The translations under genes were made by a program, and so were the position numbers. A stretch of 5,514 nt of DNA, from positions 1-5,514 of the forward strand of contig CATYZK010000058.1 in assembly GCA_958415665.1 (NCBI GenBank). Reading direction: 5' to 3'. Of the stretch, positions 1 to 4,645 are shown piece by piece. The notes below the pieces were generated by a model. It was not told the DNA's origin and searched no databases. It saw only the letters and a list, made by a program, of their open reading frames with translations. Each line of letters begins with the position of its first letter. Position 1 is the first letter of the stretch. Origin of the DNA: an uncultured Collinsella sp. GTDB lineage: Bacteria > Actinomycetota > Coriobacteriia > Coriobacteriales > Coriobacteriaceae.

Positions 1-977
1 TGCTGCTGCATAACCGCCGTGGCTTTGCGCCGTTCCTGATGTGCCGCGAGTGCGGTTGCGTCCCCACCTGCAACCATTGTTCCACGGCGCTTACGTACCA
101 CGAGCGCACGCATACGCTGCAGTGCCACACCTGCGGATCGTCCTGGCGCGTGCAGCCCTATCCCGCGCCCACGAGCCGCTGTCCTAAGTGCGGCAGCCGT
201 TACCTGGCAAAAATGGGTCTGGGTACGCAGCAGATCGAGGACGCGCTTCATCAGATGCTGCCTGATGACGTCGCCATCATTCGCATGGATGCCGATTCCA
301 CGCGCGGCAAGGACGCGCACAAAAAGCTGCTCGAGCAGTTCGATGCCGCCGATTGCGCCGTGCTTCTGGGCACACAGATGATTGCCAAGGGACTCGACTT
401 TCCCGAGGTCACGCTCGTGGGCGTGGTCAATGCCGACTTCGCCCTCAAGCTGCCAGATTTCCGCGCAGGAGAGCGCGCCTACGACCTGCTGGAGCAGGTG
501 GCGGGCCGTGCCGGTCGCGGCGATCGCCCCGGCGAGGTGATCATCCAGACCTATCTGCCCGAGGACCCGGTCATCCGTGCCGTCGCCGAGCATGACCGCT
601 CGATCTTTACCGGCTATGATCTGGACCAACGTCGCGACGCCCTCTATCCGCCGTTCGTTCGCCTGGTCAACATCCTGGCGTGGTCGGCGAACGCGGATGA
701 CGCGCAGGATTACATCGGGCGCATTGCGAAGCTCCTCAAGCGCCGCTGGCATGAGGCCGCGCCCGACTTTTTGCGGGCGGGGAGTGCCATGCCGCAGGTG
801 CTGGGCCCGGCTTCGTGTGTAATCGAGAGAGCCAAAGACCGTTACCGCTTCCATCTGCTTGTGAAGTCGCCGGTAGGGTACCATGTCTCTGATGATATCG
901 ACGCCTGCCTTAAAGAGGTGGGCTCCGTGCGCGGCGTGAGCGTGAGCGTTGACGTCGACGCCTATGATTTGATGTAA
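1..977 (+). CDS. priA: Primosomal protein N' (PriA replication restart helicase), 3' part
   Basis: PriA is a superfamily 2 DNA helicase that recognises stalled forks and reloads the replicative helicase. Only the C-terminal 324 codons are present; the reading frame is open from base 3 (LLHNRRGFAPFL, the classic PriA stretch before the zinc module), so the start lies outside the window. Numbering from the Met at base 39, the zinc-binding cysteines are C2, C5, C11, C14, C29, C32, C48 and C51, in CxxC pairs. The helicase C-terminal lobe follows: GLGTQQIEDAL (60-70), LLGTQMIAKGLDFP (109-122), and motif VI QVAGRAGRG (153-161) with its arginines. The C-terminal domain ends VSVSVDVDAYDLM, as usual for PriA. 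The gap between C32 and C48 is 15 residues, longer than the roughly 9 I recall for well-known PriA proteins. The stop is 18 nt before the preferred def start, so the two are probably cotranscribed. Identification is very secure. Confidence 0.97.
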   Translation, partial: LLHNRRGFAPFLMCRECGCVPTCNHCSTALTYHERTHTLQCHTCGSSWRVQPYPAPTSRCPKCGSRYLAKMGLGTQQIEDALHQMLPDDVAIIRMDADSTRGKDAHKKLLEQFDAADCAVLLGTQMIAKGLDFPEVTLVGVVNADFALKLPDFRAGERAYDLLEQVAGRAGRGDRPGEVIIQTYLPEDPVIRAVAEHDRSIFTGYDLDQRRDALYPPFVRLVNILAWSANADDAQDYIGRIAKLLKRRWHEAAPDFLRAGSAMPQVLGPASCVIERAKDRYRFHLLVKSPVGYHVSDDIDACLKEVGSVRGVSVSVDVDAYDLM

Positions 978-984
978 CAACCCG

Positions 985-990
985 AAAGGA
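985..990 (+). promoter_or_regulatory. Shine-Dalgarno site deciding the def start
   Basis: AAAGGA lies 5 nt before the ATG at 996, a normal spacing. An earlier in-frame ATG at 990 overlaps the last base of this site and could not use it. This favours initiation at 996. Confidence 0.65.
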
Positions 991-995
991 TGGCC

Positions 996-1532
996 ATGGA
1001 AGCCAACGGAATCGTACTGTCGCCCGACCCTCGTCTGCGCCAGGAGTGCGCCGTCATTGAGGAGATCACCCCGGCGATCGAGGCGCTTGCCGAGAAGATG
1101 AAGAAGATGATGTTCGAGAACGGCGGTTGCGGCCTGGCCGCCCCGCAGATCGGCGAGCTCATTCAGCTCGTCACCATCGACTGCGACTACAGCGACAAGA
1201 ACGACTACGACCCGTACGTGCTCATCAACCCTGTCATTGTTGAGCAGAGCGACAACCTGGTGCCGTTTAGCGAGGGTTGCCTGTCCATTCCTGGCATTAG
1301 CTGCGAGATCGAGCGTCCGGACCACGTTGTCGTTGAGGCGTACGACCTGGATGCCAACCTGATTCGCTACGAGGCCACGGGCGACCTGTTCTGCGTGTGC
1401 CTGCAGCACGAGATCGATCACCTGCATGGCAACACCATGTTCGAGAGGCTTAAGCCGATGCAGCGCATCAAAGCAGTCAAGGAGTACCAGGACGCCCTGG
1501 CCCGCGGCGCTCGACCGGGCGAGACGGAGTAG
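996..1532 (+). CDS. def: Peptide deformylase
   Basis: This is a metalloenzyme of the cytosol, acting at the ribosome, that removes the N-formyl group from new proteins. All three family motifs are present: GCGLAAPQ (motif 1, GxGLAAPQ), EGCLS (motif 2, with the metal-binding Cys) and QHEIDHLHG (motif 3, HExxH with two metal-binding His and the catalytic Glu). From the ATG at 996 it is 178 residues, a usual length for the family; an ATG at 990 would add only two residues but has no room for a ribosome site. It follows priA after 18 nt. Codons mostly end in C: in the first 50 codons I count about 20 ending in C and 5 in T, unlike fmt downstream. Its partner enzyme Fmt is the next gene, though 329 nt away. 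The active form is presumably Fe2+ or a similar metal, by family knowledge. Confidence 0.97.
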   Translation: MEANGIVLSPDPRLRQECAVIEEITPAIEALAEKMKKMMFENGGCGLAAPQIGELIQLVTIDCDYSDKNDYDPYVLINPVIVEQSDNLVPFSEGCLSIPGISCEIERPDHVVVEAYDLDANLIRYEATGDLFCVCLQHEIDHLHGNTMFERLKPMQRIKAVKEYQDALARGARPGETE

Positions 1533-1543
1533 GTTGATTGGCC

Positions 1544-1643
1544 GTCCCCGGGCGGGGCGCCTATATATCATCCCGTGCTCAAACATTCTCGCTTCGCTGC
1601 GAAACTGCGCGCGGGACGATATATAGGCGCCCCGCCCGGGGAC
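1544..1643. repeat. Long palindrome between def and fmt (26-bp perfect arms, about 35-bp stem)
   Basis: Arms 1544-1569 and 1618-1643 are exact reverse complements over 26 bases. After a single mismatch (1570/1617) pairing resumes for 8 more pairs plus one G-T wobble (1571-1578 with 1609-1616), leaving a 30-nt loop that can itself form a small TCGC/GCGA hairpin (1589-1592 with 1599-1602). Each arm contains shorter palindromes (CCCGGG, GGCGCC, TATATA). The outer half is nearly all G+C, the inner part is AT. There is no T-run after the right arm, so it is not a standard intrinsic terminator, though it could still block or process the transcript. No convincing target-site duplication is seen; CGTC occurs on both sides (1543-1546, overlapping the left arm, and 1646-1649), which may be chance. 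It may be a dispersed intergenic element or an RNase III-type processing hairpin; neither can be shown from this window. Confidence 0.9.
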
Positions 1644-1861
1644 TACGTCTTCCTAGTTCGGTTCGCCCGGGTGCCGCTGGGCCAGGAAATGGCGTCTTTG
1701 CTGATATTTGCTTTGTTGGGAGGGCTGCATTTGATGCGGCTCTTTCTTTGGTTTTGGGTATATTTGTTGCTGTTGATTTGTTATTGCGGCTTGGGTTGGG
1801 ACTGGACCTGGGGCGCTTCTTTGTAGCCGTCTCGGCTCGTTTTTGAGAGGAGACATTGTTT
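1644..1861 (+). other. G+T-rich leader region before fmt, no certain gene
   Basis: This spacer shifts sharply from the GC-rich, C-rich style of def to a strand rich in G and T, most clearly at 1690-1825. I see no RNA gene, riboswitch or convincing promoter; TATATT at 1759-1764 has no well-spaced -35 partner. A short open frame runs from ATG 1734 (or 1689) to the TAG at 1824-1826. From 1734 it gives 30 residues, very hydrophobic and with five Trp (LWFW and GWDWTWG). A purine-rich GGGAGGG at 1717-1723 lies 10 nt upstream of ATG 1734. Because G+T-rich DNA automatically reads as Leu, Phe, Trp, Gly and Val, I do not call this ORF a gene. A cluster of G-runs sits at 1793-1813. Confidence 0.6.
1845..1852 (+). 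promoter_or_regulatory. Shine-Dalgarno site deciding the fmt start
   Basis: GAGAGGAG, a strong site, ends 9 nt before ATG 1862 and only 3 nt before an in-frame TTG at 1856. The spacing and the family's usual N-terminus (MRIVFMGTPDF) both favour 1862. Confidence 0.8.
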
Positions 1862-2782
1862 ATGCGTATTGTGTTTATGGGTACGCCGGATTTTGCGGTG
1901 CCTTCGTTGACTTCGCTTGTTGCGGCTGGGAATGAGGTTACGCTCGTTATTACTCGTCCCGATGCTGTTCGTGGGCGTGGTAAGAAGCTGGAGCCTTCTC
2001 CTGTTAAGGCTAAGGCACTGGAGCTGGGGTTGCCGGTCATTGAGGCTAATCGTATGACGCCTGAGGTTGTTGAGGCGCTCCAGGCTGCTCAGGCTGATAT
2101 TTTCTGTGTGGCTGCTTATGGCTGCATTTTGCCTGATGAGGTGCTGCATATGGCGCCGCTTGGTATTGTGAATGTCCATGCTTCGTTGCTGCCTCGTTGG
2201 CGTGGTGCGGCTCCCATTCAGCGTGCCATTCTTGCTGGTGATGAGGTTGCTGGCGTTTCCATTATGCGTATTGGGCATGGCGTTGATACGGGCGCTTATT
2301 GTGCCCAGGCTTCCACTTCGGTTGCCGGTAAGCATGCCGAGGCGCTTACGATGGAGCTTGGTGAGCTGGGCGGCAAGTTGCTCGCCGATACGCTTCCTTC
2401 GTTTGCCGACGGTACCGCTGTTTGGACCGAGCAGGATGAGGCACTCGTTACCCATGCTGCGAAGATTTCCAAGCAGGAGATGCTTCTTGATCCGCAGATG
2501 ACGGCACTCGATTGCGTTCGTCATGTGCTGGCCTCGTCCGATACCGCCCCTGCTCGCTGCTTGATTGCCGGCAAGACCGTGCGCGTGCTCGATGCTGCGC
2601 CGGCTGATGTTACGCTCGGCGCGGGTCAGGTTCTTGTTAAGGCCAAGCGTGTTTACCTGGGGCTTTCCGATGGAGCGGTCGAACTGCTCGAGGTTAAGCC
2701 CGATGGCAAGCGTGCTATGACTGCTTCTGCTTGGGCTGCTGGCCTGCAGGGCGCCGAACTTAGCTGGGGTGTTTTGTCATGA
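1862..2782 (+). CDS. fmt: Methionyl-tRNA formyltransferase
   Basis: This enzyme transfers a formyl group from 10-formyltetrahydrofolate to Met on initiator tRNA. The 306-residue length from ATG 1862 fits the family. The N-terminus MRIVFMGTPDFAVP is canonical. The catalytic set is visible as N104, H106 and D142 within GIVNVHASLLPRWRGAAPIQ (101-120) and HGVDTG (139-144), corresponding to the Asn-His-Asp triad of formyltransferases. KISKQE starts the linker to the C-terminal tRNA-binding domain (about 205-306). That domain is more divergent: where many Fmt proteins have a NPWPGA-like stretch, this one reads SSDTAPARC. The stop overlaps the rsmB start in ATGA, suggesting translational coupling. 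Codon use is odd: of the first 50 codons about 28 end in T and 2 in C; of the last 50 about 20 end in T and 11 in C. The catalytic domain is intact. Confidence 0.96.
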   Translation: MRIVFMGTPDFAVPSLTSLVAAGNEVTLVITRPDAVRGRGKKLEPSPVKAKALELGLPVIEANRMTPEVVEALQAAQADIFCVAAYGCILPDEVLHMAPLGIVNVHASLLPRWRGAAPIQRAILAGDEVAGVSIMRIGHGVDTGAYCAQASTSVAGKHAEALTMELGELGGKLLADTLPSFADGTAVWTEQDEALVTHAAKISKQEMLLDPQMTALDCVRHVLASSDTAPARCLIAGKTVRVLDAAPADVTLGAGQVLVKAKRVYLGLSDGAVELLEVKPDGKRAMTASAWAAGLQGAELSWGVLS

Positions 2783-4179
2783 GCAAGTTGTCTCCCGCGC
2801 GCAAGCTCGCGCTCGACGTGCTGATGGAGGCGGATCGTCGTGGCATGTACGCGCGCGACGTGCTGTCCTCCCGCGCTTCCGCCAAGGCCATTGACCAGCG
2901 CGATTCTGCGTTTGCCGCTCGCTTGGCGCTCGGAGTTGCCGCGACGCAGGGTATTTTGGATGAGTTGCTCGATCAGTTTTTGGATAAGCCCAAAAAGGTC
3001 GCGCCGCGCGTTCGCATGGCGCTTCGTATCTCGGCCTTCGAGATGCTCTATCTGCATACGCCTGGCCGCGTTGCCGTAAGTCAGGGAGTTGAGCTTGTTC
3101 GCTGCGGTGCTAAGTCCGCCGCCGGCTTGGCCAATGCTGTACTGCATAAGGTTGCGGATCACGTTGAGGACTTTGCTACTGCGTCCGATGTGGATGAGTC
3201 TGAGCGACGTTTGGTTCGTCTGTCGCGCCTGATGGGTCTACCTCGCTGGCTATGCGCTCGCATTATGGCGTCGTTTGACACTCCAGAGGGTGCGCTCGGC
3301 TTCGCCGGCAATCTGGCGCCCGCGCCGCTCGCTTTGCACGAGAACGCCTTTGCAACCAAACCTGATCCGTACCTATCGCAGCTTGTGGCGCCTGTGTTCC
3401 CTGGCTGCCATGCTCCGGTCGATGCTCAGGTTACGGTTTCGTCGGGCGTATTTGAGCGTGCTGCTGCCGTGGCCTCGGACCTTAACGCCCAGCTTATCGC
3501 CACAGCTGCCACGCGCCCTGGTAGCTGCCTTGAGATTGGTGCCGGTCGCGGTACCAAGACATATGTGATGATGTGCCAGGCCAAGCGTGCCGGCTACGAC
3601 CGTCAGCATACGGCGCTCGATCTGCATGATCGCAAGTGCGATCTGAATCTCGCTCGCCTGCATAAGGCCGGTATTCAGGGCGTTCGTACGGTTTCGGGTG
3701 ATGCCTGCGAGCTTGATGAAGTACTGACGTCGTTTGATGCCATGCTTGGCGAGCCGGTTACGTTCGACATGGTCTTTATCGATGCGCCGTGCTCGGGCAC
3801 CGGTACCATGCGCCGTCATCCCGAGATCCCGTGGCGCCTGACCGAAAAAGATGTGACGGTTGAGCTGCCCAAACTGCAGCTTACGATGCTCAAAGAGGCT
3901 GCTGCGCGCGTGGCTGCCGGCGGCGAGCTCATCTATGCGACGTGCTCGGTTTTCGACGAGGAGAACACGCAGGTGGTAGACGCTTTCCTGAACTCTCCCG
4001 AGGGTGCCAGCTTTAGCGTGGCACCGCTTTCCGAGGCGCAGATTCTGCAACTCCCCGAGTTCGATCAGGCCAAGAAGCTCGTATCCGTACGCCAGAACGA
4101 TCGAGGCCTCTTCCAAAGCGTGCCGGTAAATGCCGATTCCTACGACGGCCACTTCTGCGCCCGCCTGGTCCACAAGTAA
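2779..4179 (+). CDS. rsmB: RsmB-type 16S rRNA (cytosine-C5) methyltransferase
   Basis: The likely role is S-adenosylmethionine-dependent m5C methylation of 16S rRNA (C967 in E. coli numbering, by family). The N-terminal part (about 1-135) is a NusB-like helical RNA-binding domain (ARKLALDVL, QRDSAFAARL, RMALRISAFEMLYL, GLANAVLHKV). The Rossmann-type methyltransferase domain occupies about 220-466. Both family cysteines are present: C338 in DAPCSGTG (motif IV, release of product) and C389 in YATCS (motif VI, nucleophile); RRHPEIPW (345-352) is also typical. The SAM-binding motif I is unusual, EIGAGRGTKT (252-261), where RsmB/RsmF proteins normally have a APGGKT-like loop; the Lys is kept. Length, 466 residues, is a little over the roughly 430-450 usual for RsmB. 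It overlaps fmt by 4 nt. The first 50 codons have about 20 C-ending and 10 T-ending, the last 50 about 25 and 6. The exact rRNA target is inferred. Confidence 0.92.
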   Translation: MSKLSPARKLALDVLMEADRRGMYARDVLSSRASAKAIDQRDSAFAARLALGVAATQGILDELLDQFLDKPKKVAPRVRMALRISAFEMLYLHTPGRVAVSQGVELVRCGAKSAAGLANAVLHKVADHVEDFATASDVDESERRLVRLSRLMGLPRWLCARIMASFDTPEGALGFAGNLAPAPLALHENAFATKPDPYLSQLVAPVFPGCHAPVDAQVTVSSGVFERAAAVASDLNAQLIATAATRPGSCLEIGAGRGTKTYVMMCQAKRAGYDRQHTALDLHDRKCDLNLARLHKAGIQGVRTVSGDACELDEVLTSFDAMLGEPVTFDMVFIDAPCSGTGTMRRHPEIPWRLTEKDVTVELPKLQLTMLKEAAARVAAGGELIYATCSVFDEENTQVVDAFLNSPEGASFSVAPLSEAQILQLPEFDQAKKLVSVRQNDRGLFQSVPVNADSYDGHFCARLVHK

Positions 4180-4185
4180 CTACTA

Positions 4186-4252
4186 AGTTGCGGTGAAATA
4201 GGGATTGAATAGCGGCTTCAACTCGCCAAACAGTCCTTATTTCACCGCAACT
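4186..4252. repeat. Second long palindrome, after rsmB (22-bp arms)
   Basis: Arms 4186-4207 and 4231-4252 pair over 22 bases, of which the outer 15 are perfect Watson-Crick pairs and two inner pairs are G-T. The 23-nt loop contains GGC and GCC that can pair once more. The arm starts AGTTGCGGTGAAATA. It begins 6 nt after the rsmB stop and has no T-run on either side, and a separate, better terminator lies just downstream, so termination is not its obvious job. The sequence is unrelated to the palindrome before fmt. The high symmetry suggests a dispersed intergenic repeat, an RNA-stabilising 3' hairpin, or a protein-binding palindrome. Confidence 0.85.
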
Positions 4253-4277
4253 CATAGAGATGCCTGGGTAGTTAAAG

Positions 4278-4315
4278 AATCAGCCCCGCGATTGATGTCG
4301 GTCGCGGGGCTGATT
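4278..4315. terminator. Probable two-way intrinsic terminator between rsmB and fmdB
   Basis: Arms 4278-4291 and 4302-4315 form a perfect 14-bp GC-rich stem with a 10-nt loop. On the - strand the stem is followed by TTCTTTAACT (counting the last stem bases), right after the fmdB stop at 4321. On the + strand it is followed by GGTTTCTAG, a weaker tract. It therefore fits best as the fmdB terminator and could also stop rsmB transcription from the other side. Confidence 0.85.
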
Positions 4316-4320
4316 GGTTT

Positions 4321-4557
4321 CTAGTGGCTGTGCGGACAGTTGGCGCAGCAGCCGCTGGTGGCGCTGGTGCTGGAGCCGCCGCTGCGCTGGTCGGTATTGT
4401 AGAATCCGCTGCCCTCAAACTTGATGCCGCTGGCCGAGAACGTCTTGGCCGCCGGGGCACCGCAGCTCGGGCACACGACCTCGGGGGTCTCGGACATGGG
4501 ATGCTCAACCTCAAACACGTTGCCGCAGCTCGAGCACTTGTAATCGTAGCGCGCCAT
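4321..4557 (-). CDS. FmdB-family zinc-ribbon regulatory-type small protein
   Basis: This 78-residue protein belongs to the FmdB/putative regulatory zinc-ribbon family (Zn-ribbon_8 type). The N-terminus MARYDYKCSSCGNVFEVEH and a second pair at C29 and C32 (CPSCG) give the four-cysteine zinc site, with C8 and C11 as the first pair. The family's conserved IKFEGSGFYNTD stretch (45-56) is present, followed by a Ser/Gly-rich linker. The end is unusual: GCCANCPHSH supplies C70, C71, C74, H76 and H78, enough for a second metal site. The start is well supported: AAAAGGAAG (4562-4570, - strand) lies just upstream of the ATG, with AGGA 7 nt from it. The product is probably cytosolic. The biological role of this family is poorly known; it was named after a regulator of amidase and formamidase genes, but no such genes are seen here. 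It lies downstream of malQ on the same strand, and converges with rsmB. Confidence 0.9.
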   Translation of the reverse strand: MARYDYKCSSCGNVFEVEHPMSETPEVVCPSCGAPAAKTFSASGIKFEGSGFYNTDQRSGGSSTSATSGCCANCPHSH

Positions 4558-4576
4558 AGTACTTCCTTTTCAGCAC

Positions 4577-4601
4577 AAAGCGGGCAGATTACTCTGCCCG
4601 C
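4577..4601 (-). terminator. Terminator-like hairpin between malQ and fmdB
   Basis: GCGGGCAG (4580-4587) and CTGCCCGC (4594-4601) form a perfect 8-bp stem with a 6-nt loop. On the - strand it is followed by TTTGTGCT, a short and interrupted T-tract, so termination may be partial. It could end malQ transcripts. Only 22 nt separate it from the fmdB ATG, including the ribosome site, so it also sits inside any fmdB leader and could act as an attenuator. Confidence 0.6.
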
Positions 4602-4608
4602 ATAAATT

Positions 4609-4618
4609 CAAACGTTTG
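4609..4618. promoter_or_regulatory. Possible LacI-family operator core CAAACGTTTG
   Basis: This is a perfect 10-bp palindrome matching the AAnCGnTT core common to LacI-family operators. Just upstream on the - strand is a weak promoter-like pair, GTGATA (4644-4649) and TACAGT (4621-4626), with a 17-nt spacer; each hexamer matches 4 of 6 consensus bases. The palindrome would then overlap the predicted transcription start of fmdB, a normal repressor position. Ten bases of symmetry can arise by chance, so this remains tentative. Confidence 0.3.
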
Positions 4619-4645
4619 TAACTGTACCCTATATCGGGGGTTTTA

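Noticed and set aside
990..995. Upstream ATG for def
   Set aside because: It overlaps the Shine-Dalgarno site itself, leaving no spacing; ATG 996 is better placed.
1543..1649. CGTC on both sides of the first palindrome as a target-site duplication
   Set aside because: Four bases only, and the left copy overlaps the arm; likely chance.
1538..1846. A 102-codon + frame starting just after def
   Set aside because: It runs through the whole palindrome and the G+T-rich spacer, has no ribosome site or family motif, and its composition follows the underlying DNA.
1856..1861. Upstream in-frame TTG start for fmt
   Set aside because: Only 3 nt from the Shine-Dalgarno site; ATG 1862 gives normal spacing and the canonical Fmt N-terminus.
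1781..2524. A 247-codon open frame on the - strand opposite fmt
   Set aside because: The + strand encodes an intact Fmt with catalytic residues. The antisense protein is low in complexity (rich in Arg, Asn, Thr, Ser) as expected from reading T-ending codons backward, and matches no family I know.
3373..4173. A 266-codon open frame on the - strand opposite rsmB
   Set aside because: The real RsmB motifs lie on the + strand in this span. Long antisense frames are common in GC-rich genes with strong codon bias.
1544..4252. The two palindromes as parts of one repeat family or a CRISPR-like array
   Set aside because: Arms, loops and lengths are unrelated, and there are no regularly spaced direct repeats or cas genes.
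4324..4605. A 93-codon + frame opposite fmdB
   Set aside because: Ala/Gly-rich shadow of fmdB, which has zinc-ribbon motifs and a good ribosome site on the other strand.
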